In this document: positions 26,607 to 34,900 of the stretch, in pieces
Numbering within the stretch: position 1 is the first letter of the stretch
How the letters are laid out: each line of letters starts with the position of its first letter
Assembly (NCBI GenBank): GCA_009783265.1
Contig: WRHM01000001.1
Span: 124,001 to 188,000 of the forward strand
Length of the DNA: 64,000 nucleotides
Direction: 5' to 3'
DNA from: Oscillospiraceae bacterium
GTDB taxonomy: Bacteria > Bacillota > Clostridia > Oscillospirales > WRJC01
Notes under the pieces: model-generated
Databases searched by the model: none
What the model saw: the letters and a program-made list of their open reading frames with translations, nothing else
Told to the model about the DNA's origin: nothing
Position numbers and translations under genes: made by a program

Positions 26607-26949
26607 TATTTGTATCTCTTTTTACTTACGTGAATCAGCGATCAGGATACATCGAAAAGTTCTTAATAAAATAAATAATCCGCCATTCGTGGAATTTTTA
26701 GTTAGCAAGAACCCAAGAGCATTTGCGGTGAGGTCGTGCGGAAAAAAAGATTTGCGTTCCTTTCGTGTTCGTGTAAACATAAACAGTAAAACAGATAAAG
26801 TCGAATTTTATAGTTTACCTCTTTGTAGAGCACTGGCTCGGTTGAACGATTGGGATGAAAACGGTTCCTACCGTGTTTATGGGCAAGCCTTTCCAAGTCA
26901 GGATGTTGCAATTTTTGACTTTTTAAGCTCAAAAATCATTAACGATTAA
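26596..26949 (+). CDS. Recombinase-associated paralog 3 (shortest), unknown function
   Basis: 117 residues that start directly at the second block of the shared domain (NICISFYLRESAIRIHRK, FAVRSCGKKDLRSF, LCRALARLNDWDENGSYRVY, VAIFDFLSSK). It lacks the GYQIVKG opening block. GGAGGACAAA precedes the ATG inside the end of paralog 2. It is the last gene of the unit. Confidence 0.7.
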   Translation: MENNICISFYLRESAIRIHRKVLNKINNPPFVEFLVSKNPRAFAVRSCGKKDLRSFRVRVNINSKTDKVEFYSLPLCRALARLNDWDENGSYRVYGQAFPSQDVAIFDFLSSKIIND

Positions 26950-27018
26950 ATAACAACCAGTGAGCCAATCTATAACGATAATTATTATATTCTTAATGTT
27001 AATATAAACGTGATTAAA

Positions 27019-27114
27019 CAGGTCGGCGCGTATTCGGTCAAGGCGAACACCGACGCAATGTACACCAAAATCAAAGCAACGGGATTTACTGATGCCTTTA
27101 TTAAAACGGAATAA
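27019..27114 (+). pseudogene. Orphan 3' end of a second endolysin-like gene
   Basis: The frame reads QVGAYSVKANTDAMYTKIKA then TGFTDAFIKTE and TAA, matching the SPOR end of the endolysin at 22059-22154 (about 85% at DNA level). It has no upstream enzyme domains. It is either the displaced native 3' end of the endolysin gene after insertion of the recombinase unit or what is left of a tandem lysin copy. Confidence 0.8.
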
Positions 27115-27127
27115 TACCGAAATTATG

Positions 27128-27206
27128 CAGGCAAGCGGCGGATTGACATTTCCGCCGCTTGCCTGTGTGTAGTATTTAATTCGGTAGTCGGCAACTGCCG
27201 AATTAA
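27128..27206 (+). terminator. Two strong hairpins after the SPOR remnant
   Basis: First hairpin: CAGGCAAGCGGCGGA (27128-27142) with its perfect 15-base complement at 27151-27165, loop of eight. Second: a 12-bp stem with one wobble at 27176-27206 (TTAATTCGGTAG/CTGCCGAATTAA). Neither has a long T run, so bidirectional termination between the + strand genes and the converging nuclease gene is likely but not certain. Confidence 0.6.
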
Positions 27207-27259
27207 CGCAATCTGATATATAATTATTATTTCTACGAAATATTCTCGTTTAGATATTT

Positions 27260-28057
27260 TTATGAACGTTTCTCTAACTTTGCTTGAAGTTCAGCTATAA
27301 TGGCATCTTTATCCGCAACTACGCTTTTCCATTTTCTATCAGAGCGTTTTTCACCGCGTTCTTCTGCATTTTTCAAAGCCTGCGCTTCGTCGTGACGGGC
27401 TTTGGAACGCATACGCTCTAACTCGCGAAATTCCTTTGTAGCCGATACGTGACGGTATGCCCCGATTGCTTCTTTCATTACAGACACCCCCAATCCCTCG
27501 ATTTTTTCCAACTCTTCCTCTGTTTTCGCTTTAAATAATGATAACCACAGTTCCAAACTTTTATCCGCGCTGACCGATTGCGGCAGTTTCGGCAACTCGA
27601 AATAATGCATATTAAATTTATCTGTCAACGGCGTATGGCGCGTGACTTCAAGAGCCTGATACTCCGAATGAAATTCTTTGCATTTGAATAACTTGAAATA
27701 AATAATACTGATGATTATTGTACGCGGTAACTCGGCATAATTCTCGCCTTCGCTTAAAGCGGTTGAGTATTCGCGCGCCCAATGGAATAGCGAGCGTTCG
27801 GGAAAATCCCCCTCATTTTCGACTTGTATTTCAATATTTACGCGCTGACCGTTTACGAACATATTTATATCGAGTTTACAGAATTTGTTTCCGATAGTTT
27901 CCGGCGGTATTTCCGAATTTGTTATTTCAAATTTTTCTATGCTGTCATAGGTTATCCTGAGTAATTCCGCAACGAGTTTTTTCAGCAATTCAGGATATTG
28001 CACAAACAGCATTTTGAACAGTATATCATTGTTAAGCGTATATTTAAGTTTAGCCAT
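27260..28057 (-). CDS. Rpn-family PD-(D/E)XK nuclease
   Basis: 265 residues of the Rpn/PDDEXK_2 family (recombination-promoting nuclease/putative transposase). The fold is seen in LNNDILFKMLFVQYPELLKK, the active-site strand KLDINMFVNGQRVNIEIQVE (Asp and Glu-x-Gln) and FPERSLFHWAREYSTAL. The tail is a charged coiled coil (ERMRSKARHDEAQALKNAEE). Such genes are widespread, mobile and often multicopy in Clostridia. The ATG at 28057 is preferred over an adjacent GTG; AAAGGGG is upstream. Confidence 0.88.
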   Translation of the reverse strand: MAKLKYTLNNDILFKMLFVQYPELLKKLVAELLRITYDSIEKFEITNSEIPPETIGNKFCKLDINMFVNGQRVNIEIQVENEGDFPERSLFHWAREYSTALSEGENYAELPRTIIISIIYFKLFKCKEFHSEYQALEVTRHTPLTDKFNMHYFELPKLPQSVSADKSLELWLSLFKAKTEEELEKIEGLGVSVMKEAIGAYRHVSATKEFRELERMRSKARHDEAQALKNAEERGEKRSDRKWKSVVADKDAIIAELQAKLEKRS

Positions 28058-28081
28058 CACGACGCCCCTTTCTATAACTTT

Positions 28082-28110
28082 ATTATATCACATAGAAATT
28101 CAAATTGCAA
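28082..28110 (-). promoter_or_regulatory. Promoter of the Rpn nuclease gene
   Basis: On the minus strand TTGCAA (28110-28105), 17-base spacer, TATAAT (28087-28082), about 25 bases before the start codon. Confidence 0.65.
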
Positions 28111-28229
28111 GAATAATATTTCAAAGTTTATTATGTTCTACGGAGTGATTTTCGGCTTCGCAGAATTTTTTTATTCGGTGGAAACCGAATTATATGATTT
28201 TTTCGGACAGTTACAGGAGGCGATTACAA

Positions 28230-28406
28230 ATGGGCAGAAAAAAAGAAAGTCTGAATATAAATAAGGTTACATTCAAATATTCCGGCACTGATAACGATTT
28301 AACTAATTTCTTGAAAACCGTCATACATCATCATCTTGTAAAAAACAATATTATCACCGATAAGCCGCCAATAAACAGCGCAAATAATATAGCCCTAAAA
28401 CAATAA
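28230..28406 (+). CDS. Small basic protein, unknown function
   Basis: 58 residues (MGRKKESLNINKVTFKYSGT, ending NSANNIALKQ). ACAGGAGG lies nine bases before the ATG, which is good evidence that it is translated. The basic character and location upstream of a serine integrase fit a directionality or DNA-binding factor, but this is inference only. Confidence 0.55.
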   Translation: MGRKKESLNINKVTFKYSGTDNDLTNFLKTVIHHHLVKNNIITDKPPINSANNIALKQ

Positions 28407-28437
28407 AAAAGTTATCTATTTCATTCGGGAAAATGAC

Positions 28438-28466
28438 TTGACTATCTCGAAAAGCTATGGCATAAT
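28438..28466 (+). promoter_or_regulatory. Promoter of the integrase gene
   Basis: TTGACT (28438-28443), 17-base spacer, CATAAT (28461-28466), 34 bases before the integrase ATG, which has a GAGAGGAG ribosome-binding site. Confidence 0.7.
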
Positions 28467-28499
28467 CAGCATAATTCAAAAGAGAGGAGTTGCGTTATC

Positions 28500-30146
28500 A
28501 TGAAAAACAACATATTAAGATTATGGCTGTATTACCGGCTATCGAGAGACGAGGATAAAGAGTTGAACTCTTTAAACAATCAGAGGAGTATCTTAGTCGA
28601 TTATGCAAATCGAAACGACTATGAAATAGTCGGTGAATCGTTCGACGATAATATCACAGGGATGCACTTCCAACGACAAGGTATAGATGAACTGCAGGAC
28701 GCAGCCGAAAAGCGGCTGATGGATGCGGTGTTAGTGAAAGATTTATCAAGGCTCGGTCGTCATAAAACTATGACGGCTATTTTTATTGAAAATTTGCGGC
28801 AGTACAAGGTAAAAGTTATATCCGTCACGGAAAACATCGACACATCGAATGAAAACGATGAATTAATCATCGGTTTCAAACAGTTACTCAACGACCAGTA
28901 TTCCAGAGACATATCAAGAAAAATCCGCTGGGGGTTCAAACAGAAACAAAAAGAAGGAATCGTAATAGTCGCCCCCTTCGGTTACAGGAAAGACAAGAAT
29001 ACAAACACAATCGAGGTCGTTGATGAGTGCGCCGAAATTGTCCGCTTGATTTTCAACCTATATATAAACGGCATGGGCGTCAGGAAGATTGCGGCTTACT
29101 TAAACGACCGAGGGTATAAATCGCCCGCGTATTATCAAAAACTGTATTACAACAAATCAGTCCCCTTCAACAAAACCAAAATCGGTAAACAATACATATG
29201 GAGCGACAAAGGCGTTACGAATATACTTATCAACGAAGCCTATGTCGGAACGCTCATCTGCGGTAAAACCACAAAAAGCACTATTTACAAAACAAGGGAA
29301 TACACAGCCGAAGATCAGCAAATCAGGCACGAAAATTTTTATGTCCCCATTATATCAGATGAAATATGGAAAGCAGCCTGCTCTATCAAAAAACACCGTG
29401 AAACTGTGCCGGTGAGAGCGGGAAACCAAAAAATTCATAGGTATGCCGGATTTTTGAAATGCGCCGAGTGCGGCGGTTCGTTTACAAGCAAGAAAAGAGT
29501 GTTTGAGAACAAAGAATATGTAGAATATATCTGCACGACATATAACCGGCACGGCAATAAATATTGTTCATCGCATCGGATAAGGGAACAGGATATAGAC
29601 GACCTGCTATACGCCGAAATGTCAAAAATAAAAAACCTCGCGTCGGAAAATCTGAAAAAAGTTGATGAGTTTATAAAGGTATGGACTAACCAGCGGAACG
29701 ACCATGAGCAGCTGATAGGTAAGTTTCAAATGCAGGAAACCGAACTCGCGGAGAATATAAAGTCGCTCATTTTGGAGCAGACACGAAATCCTCAACGCGC
29801 CGTGTTTATCGAAGAAGTCATAAAAGACTGTGAAAAACAAATGGCTGAAATAAAGGGGAAAATTACCCAATTAAAATCGTCGGATAACATTGAAAGGAAC
29901 GCAAGGCAAAACATAAAAAATGCGATAGAAACTTTAGAGGAAATTATTTTGAGCAAAGCTATTGACAATTCGCACCTTCATATGGTATTATATAATATAG
30001 TTGTGACACAACCTGATGGCGGCGAAAACATAGACCTTGAATTTGACCTAAAAATGCCGCTAAAGTCACATACAGTTATGAATAATTTAATGGTTGCGGG
30101 CTTGACGGAGGGCGATAATAAAATCACCGAGCCGAACGCCTCTTGA
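28500..30146 (+). CDS. Large serine integrase, ending within the attR tRNA
   Basis: 548 residues with full large-serine-integrase architecture: resolvase domain (LWLYYRLSRDEDKE with the catalytic Ser near residue 15; VKDLSRLGRHKT), Recombinase domain (FGYRKDKNTNTIEVVDECAE, INEAYVGTLICGKTT), zinc ribbon (GFLKCAECGGSFTSK with a second Cys pair around ICTTYNRHGNKYCSSH) and a C-terminal coiled coil (about 380-500). It probably catalyses integration and excision of the prophage. Its TGA stop at 30144-30146 lies in the anticodon-loop sequence of the split tRNA-Leu, so the integrase gene abuts the attachment site. Confidence 0.92.
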   Translation: MKNNILRLWLYYRLSRDEDKELNSLNNQRSILVDYANRNDYEIVGESFDDNITGMHFQRQGIDELQDAAEKRLMDAVLVKDLSRLGRHKTMTAIFIENLRQYKVKVISVTENIDTSNENDELIIGFKQLLNDQYSRDISRKIRWGFKQKQKEGIVIVAPFGYRKDKNTNTIEVVDECAEIVRLIFNLYINGMGVRKIAAYLNDRGYKSPAYYQKLYYNKSVPFNKTKIGKQYIWSDKGVTNILINEAYVGTLICGKTTKSTIYKTREYTAEDQQIRHENFYVPIISDEIWKAACSIKKHRETVPVRAGNQKIHRYAGFLKCAECGGSFTSKKRVFENKEYVEYICTTYNRHGNKYCSSHRIREQDIDDLLYAEMSKIKNLASENLKKVDEFIKVWTNQRNDHEQLIGKFQMQETELAENIKSLILEQTRNPQRAVFIEEVIKDCEKQMAEIKGKITQLKSSDNIERNARQNIKNAIETLEEIILSKAIDNSHLHMVLYNIVVTQPDGGENIDLEFDLKMPLKSHTVMNNLMVAGLTEGDNKITEPNAS

Positions 30147-30191
30147 GGGGCGTGTGTCTTTGACATACGGGTTCAAGTCCCGTCTCTCGCA
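30143..30191 (+). pseudogene. 3' half of a split tRNA-Leu(GAG), likely attR
   Basis: From the anticodon loop TTGAGGG (30143-30149) the sequence continues as tRNA-Leu: anticodon stem 3' strand GCGTG, variable arm TGTCTTTGACAT, T arm ACGGG-TTCAAGT-CCCGT and acceptor strand CTCTCGC plus discriminator A (30191). The matching 5' half is absent upstream, which is integrase coding sequence. The reconstituted tRNA should stand at the left prophage end outside the window. Confidence 0.8.
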
Positions 30192-30224
30192 TCATTATTG
30201 TATATTTATAATTATTTTAAAAGC

Positions 30225-30307
30225 GCGGGAGTGGCGGAACGGCAGACGCACCAGATTCAGGTTCTGGCGCCTTCACGGGTGTGTGGGTTCAAATCCCATC
30301 TCCCGCA
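30225..30307 (+). tRNA. tRNA-Leu(CAG)
   Basis: 83 bases with a complete cloverleaf: acceptor GCGGGAG/CTCCCGC, anticodon arm CCAGA-TTCAGGT-TCTGG with anticodon CAG at 30258-30260, long class II variable arm, T arm GTGGG-TTCAAAT-CCCAT and discriminator A as expected for Leu. CCA is not encoded. Confidence 0.95.
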
Positions 30308-30312
30308 TAATA

Positions 30313-30358
30313 ACGAAGTCTTGGTTTTGTGCGGCAAATCAAGACTTCGTGTTTTTTT
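30313..30358 (+). terminator. Terminator after tRNA-Leu
   Basis: ACGAAGTCTTG (30313-30323) pairs perfectly with CAAGACTTCGT (30340-30350) and is followed by GTTTTTTT. Confidence 0.85.
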
Positions 30359-30406
30359 TATTCGAGTGAAATAATATGAGGGATATTATTATTGCTTCCC
30401 CTTTGC

Positions 30407-33055
30407 TTATTTTATCCCGTATACTTTTCCGTCAGCGCAGGTAACTACTATCTGCACGCCGCCGTTTTCGCCGAAATCGACTATAATGGGATAACCGCAT
30501 ACATCCGGCAGATTATATTCCCATTTTTTACTAAATACGTTATCGCTGCCGAAACCATAGCATGTCAGTATTTCCCCGTTTGTGAATATCAATTCTAATT
30601 TTCCGTCGCCGTCTATGTCGGCGGCCAGTGTGCCGCCTACGCTCTGATGAATCGGCTTGTCCATTTTCAACGCCCATTTTTCGTCGCCGGTTTTTATATT
30701 ATAACATTTGATATAAAAATCTTCTTTAACCGGAACAAACGGGAGTATCATTTCTAATTCGCCGTCGCCGTCACAATCGAAAACTGCCGGCATGACTCCA
30801 CCGGTAGCAGCATTGTTTTCAGATTTGACCGGTGTTTTTGCCCATCTGAATTTGCCGTCATGACCAGTCAGTCCCAGCAAGTGGGGATCTCCGGCATAAA
30901 TTATTTCACTTTTTCCGTCGCCGTCAATATCAAGCGACATATTCATATTGCCCAACGCCGGAAAATGGTCGGGATTGCGCGGCTGATTCATTATAGTTTC
31001 CCCGGTTGCGCCATCGACAGAATAAACGGATTGCGTATATGTAAACACAAGATCGTCCAGACCGTCCCCGTCGAAATCCGTTACGGAAACCATAGTCCCG
31101 CCGAATATATTGCCTATGTCATTGTGCGACCTGACCCATTCGGCTTTGTTCGTTTTTAAATTTATCAGCCGTCCGGACGGCGCGTTCCCGAACCTCATAG
31201 TTATAAATATATCAATTCTGTCGTTTCCGAGAAAATTGCCCGCTGTCCACATACAAAGCCCGCCGGTGTTCCAGTGCGGACGTTCGGACGGTACGTCGTC
31301 AAGTTCATGCCGTAATATAACGCTGCCGTCGTATTTGGTTACTCTAAGTTCCGCATTTCCGCTCTCCGCGCCCCACGCGCTGATTGCTTCCACATATCCG
31401 TCGCCGTCTACATCGCTCAGTTCATATCCGACTCCTGTAATCATATATCCGCTCTGATGCGTTGAACCGGTTGCGCCGTAAAACATTGCCCTGCCCGGCG
31501 TTACCAGACATAATTCCGTTTCGCCTTTTTTTTCGCCCAATGTAAACGCGACCATGTTATCCACAGCGTCTTCGACGAATACCGAGAGCGGCTTGCCCGG
31601 AATAAACTGACCCGCGGACGCACCGCCGAGCGTCGGTTTTATATGCGAAGTAGATACGTAATTCAATATACAATTATCATAGATAAGCTCGCTCGATTCA
31701 TTGAAAGCAACATCTGAGACAATATATGGCGGCGTATTTACGTTGCCGAGCATTTTCAGCCTTTTGCCCCTTATCTCCGACATCTTTTTTATTTCGCCGT
31801 TTTCAATACCCCACAAAATCAGTGTTGTATCAATTTTCGACGCGTCATGATAAAACGTTGTGGCGAATGCGTATTTGCCTTCGCCGATTTTCGCAAGCCT
31901 TATCGGATCGGTGGCAGTAAACATTATATTATTCATATTATTGTCTCTTACGACTTTTACCCTCGATGAAAATTCGGACTTTTTTTGTTCCCATACGTCT
32001 CTGAACATAAGTTTTCCGTTTTCGGTCTCGCGGTAAAATTTCATAAAATTTAGGTCGCCGAATTTATTTATGCGCCTGCCCGATGTTTTCATCGACGCCG
32101 TCAGCCAGTTCCCGTTTTTGTCTGCGTCTGTATTTATATTATCGTATAAATATCTGTCCGGTATATCGAGTATGACTTCACCGGTCACGGCGTTTAAAAA
32201 ATATATATGCCATTTTCCGTCGCCGTGCCAGTTGTAAACTGAGGTCAGCACTTCCAAGTTTCCGTCGCCGTCGATGTCCATAACGGCATTTTCCGGTATA
32301 CTGTACGCGGTTTTCATCACCGAGCAGTCTTCCTCAAAAAAAAGCGTCCATTTTAACTTGAGTTCGTTCCCATCCCATCCCATCATCGCCATGTGGCATG
32401 TGTTCGGAATAATAAATATTTCTTTTCTGCCGTCGTTAAAAGCATCGTATGCGCCTACTAAGCCATAGGCACGCCCGTGTACCACTTTTTCGTTGATAAA
32501 TCGCGATTTATATTTTTGCGTCCCCGTTTCGAGGTCGAAAACCACTACGTCGTACCATGGGAACACGGCGAGTTCTACCCTGCCGTCGTTATCTATGTCA
32601 GCTACTATAGGCAGCGCAAAAAACAGCATATTTATATGTTCGGATTCCCATTTAAGCTCCCAGCCGTTTTTATTATTAAATATATAAAAGCGAACTTTCA
32701 AGTTATCCTGGTCAAGGCTTTTAAAAGACGTATCGCAGGATATTTTTTGCAATTCTTTTACTCCGGGCAGGAAATATCCCGTTCTCTCGTGGACCGACTC
32801 CACGCTTCCCTCCCCGGGAGATGTGATATTTATTATAAATTCCCCGTCCGCTCTGATATTTCCGGGAGTTGCCGACCCGCCGTTAATATCGTGCGCATAC
32901 GCATAGCTAAATATATGCCTTTTGCCCGATATATCCATTTCAAAAGAAACAGACGGATTTGAAATTGCGCCTTTTACGTCACAAAAGCCTGTCCTCGCTT
33001 TGTTTGCCTGCCATGTGTGAAACCCTTTCGCGTTTTTATCCTCTCTGCTGCTCAT
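30407..33055 (-). CDS. FG-GAP/VCBS beta-propeller protein without signal peptide
   Basis: 882 residues. At least eight calcium-type DxDxDG loops occur (VADIDNDGRVELAVF, VMDIDGDGNLEVLTS, SDVDGDGYVEAIS, TDFDGDGLDDLVF, LDIDGDGKSEIIY, FDCDGDGELEMIL, AADIDGDGKLELIF), so the protein is probably one or two beta-propellers like those of rhamnogalacturonan lyase-associated or integrin-like proteins. No catalytic motif is recognised. The start MSSREDKNAKGFHTWQANKA has no secretion signal, although such calcium-binding repeats are usually extracellular. It lies upstream of a sugar-binding lipoprotein gene on the same strand in the opposite order (the lipoprotein gene is transcribed first). Confidence 0.8.
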   Translation of the reverse strand: MSSREDKNAKGFHTWQANKARTGFCDVKGAISNPSVSFEMDISGKRHIFSYAYAHDINGGSATPGNIRADGEFIINITSPGEGSVESVHERTGYFLPGVKELQKISCDTSFKSLDQDNLKVRFYIFNNKNGWELKWESEHINMLFFALPIVADIDNDGRVELAVFPWYDVVVFDLETGTQKYKSRFINEKVVHGRAYGLVGAYDAFNDGRKEIFIIPNTCHMAMMGWDGNELKLKWTLFFEEDCSVMKTAYSIPENAVMDIDGDGNLEVLTSVYNWHGDGKWHIYFLNAVTGEVILDIPDRYLYDNINTDADKNGNWLTASMKTSGRRINKFGDLNFMKFYRETENGKLMFRDVWEQKKSEFSSRVKVVRDNNMNNIMFTATDPIRLAKIGEGKYAFATTFYHDASKIDTTLILWGIENGEIKKMSEIRGKRLKMLGNVNTPPYIVSDVAFNESSELIYDNCILNYVSTSHIKPTLGGASAGQFIPGKPLSVFVEDAVDNMVAFTLGEKKGETELCLVTPGRAMFYGATGSTHQSGYMITGVGYELSDVDGDGYVEAISAWGAESGNAELRVTKYDGSVILRHELDDVPSERPHWNTGGLCMWTAGNFLGNDRIDIFITMRFGNAPSGRLINLKTNKAEWVRSHNDIGNIFGGTMVSVTDFDGDGLDDLVFTYTQSVYSVDGATGETIMNQPRNPDHFPALGNMNMSLDIDGDGKSEIIYAGDPHLLGLTGHDGKFRWAKTPVKSENNAATGGVMPAVFDCDGDGELEMILPFVPVKEDFYIKCYNIKTGDEKWALKMDKPIHQSVGGTLAADIDGDGKLELIFTNGEILTCYGFGSDNVFSKKWEYNLPDVCGYPIIVDFGENGGVQIVVTCADGKVYGIK

Positions 33056-33156
33056 ATTATTTATATACCCTCTTTAATATTTTTAAATTTACCGTTAATC
33101 AACTAATCAGCAAACTTTCCCGTCAAATTAATGCCGGGAAAGCATGTTTATTATTG

Positions 33157-34680
33157 TCATTCTCCTGTGACATTCTGGAAAGCCGAGATCGCCCTGCCAA
33201 GAATTTTTGTCACACTATTTTCCATTTTTTCCGTTGCCGACTGAAAATTGTTCGTTTGAAACATAAAAATATCTGTATATTTATCGCGCACGTCATTTGT
33301 CCAGTATGTGTCTCCAAAATCCAAAAAGCGGTTTTTCGTAAGCATATCAAGTATTTCGATTGATTCTTCATCCCGCGTCGATTTTATCTGGACTGCGTTT
33401 TCATAATACACCGGGATAACCCGTTTCTGATACTGGCACGCGAGGGCTTCCATTATGACAGAAGCTCGTTCGGCGTCTGCCGTAACCGGCACGATTAACG
33501 GAAACCCGACGGATATTCGTCCGATATACGGGTCTCCCGGATTCTTTTCGGCCATCGATGGATACGGCACTATCCCGTAATCCGTTTCCATTGCCCTGAG
33601 GCTCTGTACCCCGTGCATTGTTGTACTATAAAAAAGGGCGCAGCCGTTGTCAAACACTTCTTTGCATGTGTTCATATCATTGTATTCGAACCCCGCGGTC
33701 GAGTGCGCGTACAATTTTTCAAAAAGGTTAAACAGTTTTTCATTTCCCGGCACATTGAAATACGGCAGGTCATTTTCGTCTTTGGCAATCAGGGGTATTT
33801 TTTCCGCTTCCCAGAAACTCGGGTAGTACGACCCGAAAAAATGCGAGACTCCCCACCGGTCTTCTTTCGTCATTACTCCGTCGCCATTAAGGTCTTTTGT
33901 AGCGGCGCCGGCCATTTCGTACATTTTGTCAATCGTCCATTTGCCGCTCCGCACCAGATCATATATATTTTCAAGCGCCAGTTCCGCGGCTATCTGCTTG
34001 TTGTAAACCAAAAAGTTTACGTTATCATATATAGAAAGCATGTTCGCACCGTATGTGAAATAGAGAATGTTGCCGATTGTCAGTGTTTTTTTTAGTTCCT
34101 GATCCCAGTATAATTTATCAAGATTAATATATGGCAATTCGTTCATGCTATAAAAATATTTATCTTTCATAGCTAAAGATATAGCGTCCCTGTCTAATAT
34201 AAAGACAATATCGTATGCGTTATCACCTGAATCAACTGTTTTTTTTAGATATGCCGACATTTCTCTGATATCGGGCGTGTACAGCTGCTCAAATTCTATA
34301 TTAAATCTATCCTCAACCGTCCTGTTTGCCAGATATATCGCATCATATATAACATCGCCGCTTTGTTCTTCGACGACTAAATTTGCGTTTGTGTATAAAT
34401 ATTCACAGGTCAGCATATTGAATTTTGCACCGTTATAATTTTCTTCAGGCAAATCATCGATATATAGAGGATCTTCAGCCGGTTCATTATTCTCTGAACT
34501 ATTAGACTCATTTGAGCCGTTGGAATCTCCGGAATTGCTTAAAACATCAGGCTGATTTGATATATCGGGATTGCTTGGAACAGGAATATTTCCGTTGTCC
34601 GGGCCTTCACTTTTACAGGAAAATAAGAATAACAACGCAACTAATATCAACAAACATAATATTTTTTTGGTTTTCTTCAT
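33157..34680 (-). CDS. Sugar-type ABC solute-binding lipoprotein
   Basis: 507 residues. Lipoprotein signal peptide (ILVALLFLFSC, Cys22), a Ser/Asn/Pro/Glu-rich linker to about residue 70, then an extracellular solute-binding fold of the family 1 type (DNAYDIVFILDRDAISLAMK; LVRSGKWTIDKMYEMAG; ITVTADAERASVIMEAL-like VPVTADAERASVIMEALACQ). A calcium-loop-like LNGDGVMTKEDRW lies in the middle. It is clearly paralogous to the protein at 57666-59156. No permease gene adjoins it, so it must share a transporter elsewhere. AAAGGAAT ribosome-binding site. Confidence 0.85.
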   Translation of the reverse strand: MKKTKKILCLLILVALLFLFSCKSEGPDNGNIPVPSNPDISNQPDVLSNSGDSNGSNESNSSENNEPAEDPLYIDDLPEENYNGAKFNMLTCEYLYTNANLVVEEQSGDVIYDAIYLANRTVEDRFNIEFEQLYTPDIREMSAYLKKTVDSGDNAYDIVFILDRDAISLAMKDKYFYSMNELPYINLDKLYWDQELKKTLTIGNILYFTYGANMLSIYDNVNFLVYNKQIAAELALENIYDLVRSGKWTIDKMYEMAGAATKDLNGDGVMTKEDRWGVSHFFGSYYPSFWEAEKIPLIAKDENDLPYFNVPGNEKLFNLFEKLYAHSTAGFEYNDMNTCKEVFDNGCALFYSTTMHGVQSLRAMETDYGIVPYPSMAEKNPGDPYIGRISVGFPLIVPVTADAERASVIMEALACQYQKRVIPVYYENAVQIKSTRDEESIEILDMLTKNRFLDFGDTYWTNDVRDKYTDIFMFQTNNFQSATEKMENSVTKILGRAISAFQNVTGE

Positions 34681-34900
34681 TAAATTTTATTCCTTTCTTA
34701 CATATCTTACATAAATTTATTATAACTCGTAATCATACTTTATTATAATATAATATCATAATCTATTATTTTTTGCAATGATTTTTATATAAAGCGTTTT
34801 TATGTTCTGAAATCGTTTGTTATGCTTGACAATAATATTTCGATTGGATATAATTAAATATATAAATCCTAAATATCTAAATTCAAAGGAGGAGATAATC

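Noticed and set aside
30100-30191. A complete tRNA upstream of tRNA-Leu(CAG)
   Set aside because: Acceptor 5' strand and D arm are missing; upstream bases encode the integrase, so only a 3' half is present.
32477-32962. 161-codon + strand frame inside the FG-GAP gene
   Set aside because: Shadow of the minus-strand gene; composition is arbitrary and there is no start signal.
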